From Dehalococcoidales bacterium (GTDB lineage: Bacteria; Chloroflexota; Dehalococcoidia; Dehalococcoidales; Fen-1064), in assembly GCA_030654965.1 (NCBI GenBank), contig JAURWL010000111.1, forward strand, positions 1-46,484: 46,484 nucleotides of DNA. Reading direction: 5' to 3'. Positions 7,952 to 15,629 of the stretch are shown here, in pieces. Every line of letters begins with the position of its first letter. Positions within the stretch are counted from its first letter, which is position 1. The translations under genes and the position numbers were made by a program. The notes beneath the pieces are model-generated. The model ran no database searches. It was given only the letters and a program-made list of their open reading frames with translations, and was not told where the DNA came from.

Positions 7952-8691
7952 TGAAAGCAAAGGTTGCGTTCTTTGACTTCACAAGTTGTGAAGGGTGTCA
8001 GTTGGATGTGCTTAATCTCACCGGCGAAGAGTTGCTTGACCTGCTCGGCGCGATTGAGATTGTAAACTTCCGTGAGGCAATCTCTAACCGGTCGGATGAT
8101 TACGATATTGCCTTTATCGAGGGAAGCATCAGTCGTGAAGCGGAAATCCCGCGACTTCAGAAAATCCGCGCGCAGGCGAAGGTGCTGGTTGCGCTCGGTG
8201 CTTGTGCCTGTATTGGCGGGGTCAACTGTCTGAAAAATCACCTCCCGATGGAACAGGCGCTCAAAATGGTCTATGGTGATGCCGCCAAATACTATGACAC
8301 CATTCCTGCCCGCCCCATTAATGCTGTTGTACCGGTTGATTTCTACGTGCGTGGTTGCCCGATACAGACCGGTGAACTGGTTAAAGTGGTCAAGGCGTTG
8401 TTACTGGGGAAGAAGCCTGATATTCCCAACTACCCTGTCTGCACCGAATGTAAGATGGCAGGCAATATTTGCGTCTTCGAGTTCGGGAAGACCTGCCTAG
8501 GTCCGGTTACCAGAGCCGGGTGCAATGCCATTTGTGTGACAGGTGGTAGACAATGCTGGGGTTGTCGTGGTCTGGTTGATGAGCCGAATAAGAACTCTGA
8601 AGAAGAGATACTGAAGAAGCACGGATTAACGCCGGAACAAGTGGTGGAGAAATTCAAGATTTACAACACGTATGCGGAGGTGAAGAAATGA
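7951..8691 (+). CDS. [NiFe]-hydrogenase small (delta) subunit
   Basis: A 246-residue group-3-like hydrogenase small subunit. The proximal cluster ligands include C13 and C16 in TSCEGCQ, the GACAC segment and the later RGCPIQ. A C-terminal ferredoxin-like part has many Cys (CTECKMAGNIC, KTCLGP, GCNAICV, QCWGC) for two further 4Fe-4S clusters. There is no twin-arginine signal, so the enzyme is cytoplasmic. Its ATG overlaps the preceding stop by one base (TAATG), and its own stop overlaps the large-subunit start (ATGA). It passes electrons from the [NiFe] site to the beta-gamma fusion protein. Confidence 0.95.
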   Translation: MKAKVAFFDFTSCEGCQLDVLNLTGEELLDLLGAIEIVNFREAISNRSDDYDIAFIEGSISREAEIPRLQKIRAQAKVLVALGACACIGGVNCLKNHLPMEQALKMVYGDAAKYYDTIPARPINAVVPVDFYVRGCPIQTGELVKVVKALLLGKKPDIPNYPVCTECKMAGNICVFEFGKTCLGPVTRAGCNAICVTGGRQCWGCRGLVDEPNKNSEEEILKKHGLTPEQVVEKFKIYNTYAEVKK

Positions 8692-9974
8692 CGCAGGTGA
8701 AGGTGGATGTCCACTATGTGACGCGTATCGAGGGTCATGGTAATCTTATCCTCGATGCCAAAGACGGCAAGATTGAAAAACTGCTGTGGGAAGTACCGGA
8801 ATCGCCGCGTTTCTTTGAGGCGATGCTTGTCGGCAGGCACTACGATGATGTGCACCATATCGCCTCGCGCATCTGTGGTATCTGCAGTATTGCCCATACT
8901 ACTGCTTCCATTCAGGCGACAGAAGCCGCATTCGGTATTCAGCCGTCTGAGCAGACTATTCTCCTTCGCAAACTGCTCTTTGATGCGGAAATGCTGGAGA
9001 GCCATGTGCTCCATACTCTTTTCCTCATTGCACCTGATTTTCTCGGTGTGGACAGTGTTATTCCACTGGCGGCGACACATAAAGATGTCGTTGTCATGGC
9101 GCTAAGGATGAAGAAGCTGGCATACAATCTGGCGGAAGCTCTTGCCCAGAGAAAGACCCATCCGCTTTCCTGTGTGGTCGGTGGTTTCGCCAAAGTGCCG
9201 GATTTGAATGAGCTGAAAGCCCTGAAAAAACGTTTGGTGGAATGCCTTAACGACCTTGACGTAGAGACGTCTATCTTTAAAACACTGAAGATACCGGATT
9301 TTGTGCGGGAGACGGAATATATTGCCCTCAAAGACCCAAAGGAGTATGCCTGGATTAGCGGGCAGATTGCCTCTTCAGACGCGCCGGCGGTGCCGATAGA
9401 CAAATACCTCGGTGTCACCAACGAGTTCTGTGTGCCTACTTCCACCGCCAAATACACGAAGAATAAGCGTGATTCCTACATGGTTGGGGCGCTTGCTCGT
9501 TTCAATCTCAATTTTAAGCAATTATCACCACGCGCCAAGAAAGTGGCAAAAGAACTGGGTATCAGCGCTCCTTGTTTCAATCCTTACATGATATCCGTGG
9601 CGCAACTGGTCGAAACTTACCATATAGTTGAAGATAGCATCAACCTCATCGACCAACTGGTGGAGCGCGGCGTGAAGGAAGAGCCGGACAAAGTGAAGCC
9701 GAAGGCGGGTAGAGGCGTGGGCGCTGTGGAGGCGCCGCGTGGCATTCTGTTCCACGACTACACCTACGATGCCAAAGGTATCATCACCAAGGCGAACTGT
9801 GTCATCCCGACCAATCAGAACCACAATAATATCCAGAAAGACCTGGAGGCGCTGGTGCCGAAGATTCTAGATAAACCGCAGGCTGAAATACAGAAGATGA
9901 TGGAGATGCTGGTACGGGCTTACGACCCGTGCGTTTCCTGCTCTACTCACGCTTTAAAGGTCACGTTCAAGTAA
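8688..9974 (+). CDS. [NiFe]-hydrogenase large (alpha) subunit, group 3b-like
   Basis: A 428-residue catalytic subunit. The N-terminal nickel motif is RICGIC at C63 and C66 with H70 after it; the C-terminal motif is DPCVSCSTH with C415 and C418 ending at H421. These four Cys hold the Ni-Fe centre that splits or makes H2. Only seven residues (ALKVTFK) follow H421, a short tail for the maturation protease that cuts after this position. Length and the partner subunits point to cytoplasmic bidirectional NAD(P)-linked hydrogenases (sulfhydrogenase, group 3b); 3c/3d relatives are less likely. No maturation genes (hyp, protease) lie in the window. Confidence 0.95.
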   Translation: MTQVKVDVHYVTRIEGHGNLILDAKDGKIEKLLWEVPESPRFFEAMLVGRHYDDVHHIASRICGICSIAHTTASIQATEAAFGIQPSEQTILLRKLLFDAEMLESHVLHTLFLIAPDFLGVDSVIPLAATHKDVVVMALRMKKLAYNLAEALAQRKTHPLSCVVGGFAKVPDLNELKALKKRLVECLNDLDVETSIFKTLKIPDFVRETEYIALKDPKEYAWISGQIASSDAPAVPIDKYLGVTNEFCVPTSTAKYTKNKRDSYMVGALARFNLNFKQLSPRAKKVAKELGISAPCFNPYMISVAQLVETYHIVEDSINLIDQLVERGVKEEPDKVKPKAGRGVGAVEAPRGILFHDYTYDAKGIITKANCVIPTNQNHNNIQKDLEALVPKILDKPQAEIQKMMEMLVRAYDPCVSCSTHALKVTFK

Positions 9975-9999
9975 TTACGGGCGGTACTCCCTTTTCAAA

Positions 10000-10030
10000 G
10001 CCCCCTTTCGGACAGAGAGGGGGCACTTTT
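10000..10030 (+). terminator. rho-independent terminator of the hydrogenase operon
   Basis: GCCCCCT at 10000-10006 pairs with AGGGGGC at 10018-10024 around an 11-base loop and is followed by ACTTTTTTATT. It sits 25 bases after the large-subunit stop and separates the operon from the convergent kinase. Confidence 0.88.
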
Positions 10031-10087
10031 TTATTGAGATATTTGAAATTAGGTATTGTTTGATACTTGGTGATTGATATTTGGCAA

Positions 10088-11281
10088 TTACTGCGGAGTT
10101 GAGGGGATGATGACAGTGAAGGTGCTACCCTTACCGACCTCGCTCTGCACTTCTATCTTGCCGCCATGTCGCTCCACAATACCGTAGGAAACAGAGAGAC
10201 CCAATCCCACCCCCTTCACCTCGCTCTTGGTGGTGAAGAACGGCGTGAAGAGCTTCTCCATATTCTCCGGTTTAATGCCGACCCCTGTGTCTGCAAAACT
10301 CGTCCGCACAGAACTGTCGCCGACGGATGTGGTGATGGTGAGTTTGCCACCTTCGGACATTGCCTGGATAGCATTAACCACGAGGTTGACGAAGACCTGC
10401 TGAATCTGGGCAAAATCTGCCATAACCGGAGAGACGGGATTTTCCTCTTTTCTAATAACTGTGATTTTTTTATTTTCAGCCTGATGCCCTACCAGTGTCA
10501 TCACCTGGTCGAGGACATCGCTGATATTGACCGGTTTGAGCGTCGGTTCGGTCTGACGGGCGAAATCCAGCAGACTGCGCACGATATTTGAGCAATATGT
10601 CACGGCATTTTCTATCTTGGCGAGGTTAGTAATCATCTCTTCTTTGTTAAACGCACCACTGGTAACTTTCTTGGCGAGAAGTTTACTGTAAACGAGCACT
10701 CCAGCCAGGGGGTTATTGATTTCATGGGCAACCGATGCGGACAACTGTCCGAGCGCATTCATTTTCTCCGCCTGAATGAGTTGTCTCTGTGTCTTCTCAA
10801 GTTGCTCAATGTACTTATTCAATTCCTCGTTAAGGTAGACAATTTCGCGGTATGATTCAAGCTGGCGTTCCAGATAGTTGAGCAGGGTGGCGCCCAGACT
10901 GCTGATGAGAAAAGCAAACAGGGCGAAAAGTAGAGAACGCACTACGGCATAGGCATCATGCTCCATTAAGAAACCATGAGGCAGGACAATTGCCAGGAAG
11001 GCAACACCGCTGATGAGAACGCCGCGGAGCCTGTAGGTGATAGCGGCATACATCATCGGGTAGAAGAAGAGGATGATGTATAGGTCATGGTAAGACTGCA
11101 GGACATTGTAATAGATATAACCGAAAGCGAGCATTACGATGACAATAATCCAGAAAGAGGGATTGCGAATGCCGCCCTTCGCCTTCATATTAAGAAGGCG
11201 CTCCAGTATCTGGATTTGCCTATCGTATTTTTTATCCGGGGCGGGTGGTTTTTCTACGTGTTGTGTAGTGTTATCTCTCAT
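10088..11281 (-). CDS. membrane histidine kinase (HisKA + HATPase), convergent to the hydrogenase operon
   Basis: A 397-residue sensor kinase. A basic cytoplasmic N-terminus (1-42) is followed by four or more membrane helices (about 43-140), a coiled coil (about 140-175), a HisKA domain with H186 in SVAHEINNPLAG, and a HATPase domain with N box NLVVNAIQAM, G1 DTGVGI, F box LFTPFFTTK and G2 GVGLGLS. There is no PAS or GAF domain, so sensing must be by the membrane part or a partner. It is the nearest kinase to the two REC domains of the hydrogenase operon and is a candidate partner by position only. The ATG follows GAAGGTAAAA. Confidence 0.93.
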   Translation of the reverse strand: MRDNTTQHVEKPPAPDKKYDRQIQILERLLNMKAKGGIRNPSFWIIVIVMLAFGYIYYNVLQSYHDLYIILFFYPMMYAAITYRLRGVLISGVAFLAIVLPHGFLMEHDAYAVVRSLLFALFAFLISSLGATLLNYLERQLESYREIVYLNEELNKYIEQLEKTQRQLIQAEKMNALGQLSASVAHEINNPLAGVLVYSKLLAKKVTSGAFNKEEMITNLAKIENAVTYCSNIVRSLLDFARQTEPTLKPVNISDVLDQVMTLVGHQAENKKITVIRKEENPVSPVMADFAQIQQVFVNLVVNAIQAMSEGGKLTITTSVGDSSVRTSFADTGVGIKPENMEKLFTPFFTTKSEVKGVGLGLSVSYGIVERHGGKIEVQSEVGKGSTFTVIIPSTPQ

Positions 11282-11295
11282 TTTTACCTTCGTTT

Positions 11296-11323
11296 ATTAT
11301 ACACGTTTTACAGATGAATGTAA
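11296..11323 (-). promoter_or_regulatory. possible promoter of the 10088 kinase gene
   Basis: On the minus strand TTACAT (11318-11323), 16-base spacer, TATAAT (11296-11301), with the GAAGG ribosome site and ATG immediately downstream. The leader would be only about 8-10 bases, barely containing the ribosome site. Confidence 0.4.
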
Positions 11324-11342
11324 TCTGAAGTCTCGGCATTCG

Positions 11343-11387
11343 GCTAGGTATTTCGCACGAAGTGACTCGTCTATAAGCTAGGTATTT
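11343..11387 (+). repeat. direct repeat GCTAGGTATTT, two copies
   Basis: An 11-base sequence occurs at 11343-11353 and exactly again at 11377-11387, 34 bases apart. It lies in the 218-base gap between the kinase start and the second pair of small membrane protein genes. It may be an operator pair, but chance cannot be excluded. Confidence 0.35.
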
Positions 11388-11498
11388 CCTTGACCACTAT
11401 TTAGGTGTTGTAACGGAAGTCGGCTGGACAAGAGGGGTGTTAGGATGATAGTGGGATGAGGGGGAAGGGAAAGAAAAGGAAAATAAAGGAGGACGACG

Positions 11499-11648
11499 AT
11501 GGAAGGCACTGTAGTACTGGCAATGGTAATCGCAATCCCGGTCATTCTGTTCCCGGCGGCATTCGTCTGGTATCTCAACATCGGTGGTCTAATGAAGGCG
11601 TACAAAGAACAGAGAGTGGCTCGTGAGGCGACTGGCAAAACCAAGTAA
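11499..11648 (+). CDS. small single-pass membrane protein, paralogue 3 of 4
   Basis: A 49-residue protein behind AAAGGAGGACG. Residues 4-26 form one membrane helix with the IAIPV kink, followed by FPAAFVWYLNIGG and a basic tail (KAYKEQRVAREATGKTK). It is nearly identical over residues 10-30 to the copy 44 bases downstream, and similar to the copies at 3893 and 4073. Each copy has its own ribosome site and the tails differ while the helix is conserved, as expected of real membrane peptides. Function unknown. Confidence 0.8.
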   Translation: MEGTVVLAMVIAIPVILFPAAFVWYLNIGGLMKAYKEQRVAREATGKTK

Positions 11649-11691
11649 CTGAACAAACGGTAAATAGAAAAGAGAAAGGAGGTGAACCACG

Positions 11692-11850
11692 ATGTCAATC
11701 CAGGTAATTATAGCACTGGCAATCGCAATCCCGATTATCCTGTTCCCGGCGGCATTCGTCTGGTATCTCAACATCGGTGGTGTCTTCGCCTCCGTGAAAG
11801 AGGCGAGGGCTGCCAGAAAAGCTCAGAAGTTGGCTGTCAAAGACAAGTAA
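11692..11850 (+). CDS. small single-pass membrane protein, paralogue 4 of 4
   Basis: A 52-residue protein behind an ideal AAAGGAGGTG ribosome site. It has one membrane helix with the IAIPI kink, then FPAAFVWYLNIGG, then a helical basic tail (VKEARAARKAQK). It ends 18 bases before the membrane-PAS protein and is probably co-transcribed with it. This copying next to sensor proteins suggests that the peptides assist or tune the sensors, but this is inference from position only. Confidence 0.8.
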   Translation: MSIQVIIALAIAIPIILFPAAFVWYLNIGGVFASVKEARAARKAQKLAVKDK

Positions 11851-11868
11851 AAGTGATACAATGGGGTG

Positions 11869-12696
11869 ATGAGTCAAACGAATACCCAAGTTACTATTGG
11901 AAACGGCGGGAATAAAAAGAAACAGAGTAAGGTCAGTGTTTCTGAAGTGGTGAAGGCGGGTCTCAAAGACCCAATGTTCTACCGACTCTATATACTGGGC
12001 TTACTCTTATTCTTTTGCACCTTATTCTACTATTTCGGCGAAATTGTCGATTATTTAAAATGGGAATCGTTACGATGGAGCGGTTTCTATGTTGTCCATG
12101 ATGTCCATCGGCTCCTTTTCTTAGTGCCCATTCTTTATGCGGCACACGTCTTCGGATTGAAAGCGACAATTATTATTACTGTTATCTCCGGCGGTATCTG
12201 GATGCCAAGGGCAATATTTATTTCACCCTATCCCTCTCCGCTTCTGCGGGCTATGCTCTTCCTTGTAGCCGAAGGAGCAATAGGCTATCTAACCGCGATA
12301 ACCTTACGACAGAACCGGTTTATTAAACGGCTTGAGACTGAAGTCAGAGCGGACAGGGACAGGTTACTGGACATCCTGAAGCGAATGACGGATGGTGTTG
12401 TTATTATTGGCCCTGATTATAAAATAAGGTTTGTCAACGATGCTATGAAGAAGGCATTCGGTGAGGGGAATGGCTTGCCCTGCTACAAGTATATCTACCA
12501 TTATCTGGAATTCTGTGGTGATAAGTGCCAGCTTCAGGATGTGATAAAAGGAAAGACCGCCCGGTGGGAGTATTCCTTTCCGGATGGCACTACCTATGAA
12601 GTGGAGGCATCACCCTGCTTAGATTCGGACGGGGTGATGTGTCAACTGTCAACCTACCGCAATATCACCCACCTCAAGAAAGCCCAAAAGGTCTAG
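11869..12696 (+). CDS. membrane-PAS sensor protein lacking a kinase or output domain
   Basis: A 275-residue protein: Lys-rich N-terminus (1-30), about four membrane helices (residues 38-150), a linker helix, and one PAS domain (about 165-275) starting ILKRMTDGVVIIGPDYKIRFVND. The PAS domain holds a Cys set, LPCYKYIYHYLEFCGDKC, like the CY...C..C elements found in some redox- or metal-linked PAS domains. The chain ends right after the PAS fold (YRNITHLKKAQKV) where a kinase would normally begin. It could be a regulatory partner of the nearby kinases or a truncated kinase. ATG 11869 is preferred over GTG 11866. Confidence 0.85.
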   Translation: MSQTNTQVTIGNGGNKKKQSKVSVSEVVKAGLKDPMFYRLYILGLLLFFCTLFYYFGEIVDYLKWESLRWSGFYVVHDVHRLLFLVPILYAAHVFGLKATIIITVISGGIWMPRAIFISPYPSPLLRAMLFLVAEGAIGYLTAITLRQNRFIKRLETEVRADRDRLLDILKRMTDGVVIIGPDYKIRFVNDAMKKAFGEGNGLPCYKYIYHYLEFCGDKCQLQDVIKGKTARWEYSFPDGTTYEVEASPCLDSDGVMCQLSTYRNITHLKKAQKV

Positions 12697-12871
12697 CTTC
12701 CCATCTTTTCTTCTTAAAACTCTGGTAATAACATGCTTTTTTAGACATTTGCTGTTCTTTAACCAATTCTGTCTCCCTGTTAGCAATGTTCGAATTTTAA
12801 ATTGAGATAGTAGCGTTGTCACGTATTTTGTCATATAATAAACACAATCAAGACCTGAAGGGACCAAAGAC

Positions 12872-13084
12872 TTGGATGTTGAGTGGATACTGGAGCTTGT
12901 ACTTTTCAGTATTCTTCACTGGATTCTTGCCGGTATCGTTCTCAACGATATCGCTAATAGAAAACATGTCCTTGGTGGGCATAAAGCCCCCTGGGTTATT
13001 ATCGTCATTCTCCTCACTTTTGTAGGTTCGTTGCTTTACCTGCTCTGCCATCCGCAAATCCTCGGCGGCGATGACGAAAGATAA
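12872..13084 (+). CDS. small membrane protein, PLDc_N-like
   Basis: A 70-residue protein with two membrane helices (about 5-24 and 40-60) and the motif VLNDIANRKHVLGGHKAPWVIIVILL...GSLLYLL. This is the two-helix N-terminal domain (PLDc_N) otherwise found ahead of cardiolipin synthases; here no phospholipase domain follows. It starts at TTG 12872, with GAAGGGA about nine bases upstream. A TATAAT at 12834-12839 may serve as its -10. Stand-alone PLDc_N proteins are common and of unclear function. Confidence 0.7.
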   Translation: MDVEWILELVLFSILHWILAGIVLNDIANRKHVLGGHKAPWVIIVILLTFVGSLLYLLCHPQILGGDDER

Positions 13085-13209
13085 TTACCTGATGCGTGGA
13101 TGACGTACACTTTGTCTTCATGAGTTTACACGGCATCCGGACGGTTCATTACGATAGCCTTACTGTGATGTACGTTTTTATCAGCGAAATAATTGTATAG
13201 AGTGCCGTC

Positions 13210-13887
13210 TTATTTCTGTTTGGGTAGTTCTAGAAGGAAAGAATCGGGATTATCACTGATAATCCCGTCAACATCCCACGTGAGAGCGGTACGGATATCT
13301 TCCGGTGTGTTGCAGTTCCAGACGATGAGTGATAAATCGCGATTGTGCAGTTTATCTACCAGTCCCATCGTGGTAGAACCAAACATGGGTAACATGACCT
13401 GTGCTCTGGTCAAGCTCATTAATTTAAGGGCATCTTTGGCTGGAAAGCTGGTGAGAATACCACGTCGAATGTCCGGCGCCAGGTCTGCCAGCTTGGTAAT
13501 AAGCGCGCTCTGGAATGAGGAAAGGAGCAGTTCATCAGGGGTCATCACCGCTCGTACCGTTTCTAGCAGACGGTCGAGGGAATATACCAGTTTCAATTCC
13601 AGGTTCAGCAGAACATGCCCGTGACACAGTTCTAGTGTCTCTTCCAGTGTGGGAATCCGATATTGTCCGCGAATTCGTACCTGCTGGACATTCGCGAGGG
13701 ACATCTCGGCAATTCTTTTGCCCTCGATATCGTTATCGTGGAAAATGATGAAATGGTTATCGGAGGTTTCGTGAACATCGCATTCAATACCATTCGCGCC
13801 CAGTTTAATGGCGGCAGAAAAAGCTTCGAGCGTGTTGTCCGGGAACTTTCTGGTAAAGCCACGGTGGGCAATATTCAGTGTCTTCAT
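13210..13887 (-). CDS. glycerophosphodiester phosphodiesterase
   Basis: A 225-residue GDPD of the GlpQ/UgpQ type, hydrolysing glycerophosphodiesters to glycerol-3-phosphate and an alcohol. Signature residues are present: H8-R9 in IAHRG, the metal-binding pair in IECDVHETSD, and the catalytic His in FHDND. The TIM-barrel end carries the usual ALTWDVDGIISDNPD. No signal peptide, so it acts in the cytoplasm. ATG 13887 follows AAGGATGA. The frame continues further upstream but only into the neighbouring gene. It is the last gene of a four-gene minus-strand run, four bases after the degenerate patatin. Confidence 0.93.
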   Translation of the reverse strand: MKTLNIAHRGFTRKFPDNTLEAFSAAIKLGANGIECDVHETSDNHFIIFHDNDIEGKRIAEMSLANVQQVRIRGQYRIPTLEETLELCHGHVLLNLELKLVYSLDRLLETVRAVMTPDELLLSSFQSALITKLADLAPDIRRGILTSFPAKDALKLMSLTRAQVMLPMFGSTTMGLVDKLHNRDLSLIVWNCNTPEDIRTALTWDVDGIISDNPDSFLLELPKQK

Positions 13888-13891
13888 AAGT

Positions 13892-14788
13892 TCATCCTTT
13901 CGCCAGTGCCGGAGGTTTGCTCCGATGCCGGAATTCTGGAATGAGAGCAAGTTGTCTGGCTGTCTCCTCTCTCGCGTGCTGTATCATGCCGGGTATCCGG
14001 CGGTAGCTTCCCCATCGATAGCGGTTCATCCCTTCCAGCCGGATTACATAGTCTGCCTTTTCCAGTAGTCGGTTCTTAATGGCATTACTGCGGATTTCAG
14101 TGGTCCGGGCGATGATTTCAAGAAGGTTAGAGGGGCGCTGATGTGTGAGAGTCGTGGGGAAATCGATTGCTAGAACAGGAGAATCGGCTTTGGTGATTGC
14201 CTCCAATGGTAGTTCACAGCAAAGGGTACTGCTCACCAGCTGACGTTTGTCAAAGATAACCGGTGGGAAAAGTCCGGGGAAAGCGATGCCAGCTTTCATA
14301 GCGTCACTTAATTTGCCGCGGTCAATAAGGAATAATCCTTTTGCATCGAGGTTAACCGTGGAGATGGAGATGGGGGTTTTCAAATCGGAAAAGGTTGTGT
14401 CACCAAAGACCCCGGAAATAAGAGGTTCGACTATGTTCCAATCCAGAATGCTGATGCGTTTCAGGTTGGCGCGACAGTATAATCGCTCGTGAAGAAAGTA
14501 ACCGAAGCTATCTATGATGCGCCGCCGTTGCGTCTGGAAAAGTCCTGATATTTGCTCCATGCCCCAGAGGGCATTGTGGTTGCCATCAAAGAATTGCACA
14601 AACAAATCGGTAAGTTCATCAGGGCTTTTACCCATGGCATATTGTCCTGCCACCAGGGCGCTGGCGCCAGCGGCATAAATCTTTTTAACATCGATATTAT
14701 GGGTGTGGAGTGCCTGGAGAATGCCGATACTGGCGACACCTTTCACGCCCAGCCCGCCCAATACCAGTGTTACTGATTCAGTACCCAC
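13892..14788 (-). CDS. degenerate patatin-like protein (probably inactive paralogue)
   Basis: A 298-residue protein with the patatin fold next to a canonical patatin gene. The oxyanion-hole loop is altered (GGLGVKG instead of GGGxRG), the nucleophile elbow reads G41-A-S43-A-L45 and so lacks the final Gly of GxSxG, and the catalytic Asp-Gly dyad of the neighbour (VDGYV) is replaced by VSSTL. Ser43 remains, but without the Asp the Ser-Asp dyad cannot work as in known patatins. It overlaps the start region of the neighbour by 11 bases, so it is co-translated and may be a partner or regulator. A pseudogene is unlikely because the frame is intact. Confidence 0.85.
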   Translation of the reverse strand: MGTESVTLVLGGLGVKGVASIGILQALHTHNIDVKKIYAAGASALVAGQYAMGKSPDELTDLFVQFFDGNHNALWGMEQISGLFQTQRRRIIDSFGYFLHERLYCRANLKRISILDWNIVEPLISGVFGDTTFSDLKTPISISTVNLDAKGLFLIDRGKLSDAMKAGIAFPGLFPPVIFDKRQLVSSTLCCELPLEAITKADSPVLAIDFPTTLTHQRPSNLLEIIARTTEIRSNAIKNRLLEKADYVIRLEGMNRYRWGSYRRIPGMIQHAREETARQLALIPEFRHRSKPPALAKG

Positions 14789-15620
14789 TTTTCTCCAGCC
14801 TCCTCATAAGCCTGGGGATAACCCGTTTTGTGACGTTATAACCGAGTTCTATTGCGGTAGCATGGCTATCGAAGCGTTCAGTGGCATAATTTCTAAAATT
14901 GATGCAGATGTGGAAATTAGATTCGGCTATTGCCCATCGTTCCATGCGATTCTGTTTCATGGCTTCGATACCGTTCAAAATGTCCAGACCATTCTGATAG
15001 GGAGCTTCTTCTGTGGAACGAAGCTCTATCGATATTATGAAATCGGCGCCCTGCTCACGGAGTTCACAAACCGGGATATTGGCGAGTACATAGCCATCGA
15101 CCAGGAGGCGTTTCCCTCTCTTAACGGGAGGGAAGATACCGGGAATCGCCACTGAGGGGAGGATGCCTTCAACCAGCTTACCTCTCCTGATGACAACAGT
15201 TTTACCGGTAATGAGGTCATGAGCGACCGCAGAGAATGGGATTTTTGTATCTGCAAACGTGTGCTCTCCAAAAATAGCACGGAGCGCCTTCAGGTTATGT
15301 CGGTGCGATTGGATGGAACTTCGGAGGGAAGCAATATCGCAGACTGCTTCAGCCAGCCAGTTACGCAGGAAAGTCTGGCTCTCTGATTGATGGTTGAAGA
15401 TATTGAAATAGTTAATATTAACATTGTGGATAACCTGTCTGATGAGGATTGTAAGTCTATCTACATCCTTATATAGAGCATATCCCCCACCCATCACTGC
15501 CCCGATGCTGGTGCCGTTGACTATGTCAATGGGTATGCCCGCTTCGGTCAATGCACGGATTGCCCCGATATGCGCGTATCCGCGTGCGCCACCGCCCCCC
15601 AGCGAGAGTCCGATCTTCAT
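14778..15620 (-). CDS. patatin-like phospholipase (RssA-type)
   Basis: A 280-residue patatin-family serine hydrolase. All catalytic parts are visible: oxyanion loop GGGGARG (8-14), nucleophile S38 in GTSIG, and catalytic D175 in VDGYVLANIPV. Such enzymes release fatty acids from phospholipids or related acyl esters; the exact substrate is unknown. No signal sequence is seen. It begins nine bases after the cyclotransferase-like gene and overlaps the degenerate patatin, forming an operon with a phosphodiesterase at its end, which fits stepwise phospholipid breakdown. Confidence 0.92.
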   Translation of the reverse strand: MKIGLSLGGGGARGYAHIGAIRALTEAGIPIDIVNGTSIGAVMGGGYALYKDVDRLTILIRQVIHNVNINYFNIFNHQSESQTFLRNWLAEAVCDIASLRSSIQSHRHNLKALRAIFGEHTFADTKIPFSAVAHDLITGKTVVIRRGKLVEGILPSVAIPGIFPPVKRGKRLLVDGYVLANIPVCELREQGADFIISIELRSTEEAPYQNGLDILNGIEAMKQNRMERWAIAESNFHICINFRNYATERFDSHATAIELGYNVTKRVIPRLMRRLEKSGY

Positions 15621-15629
15621 CTATTCCCA

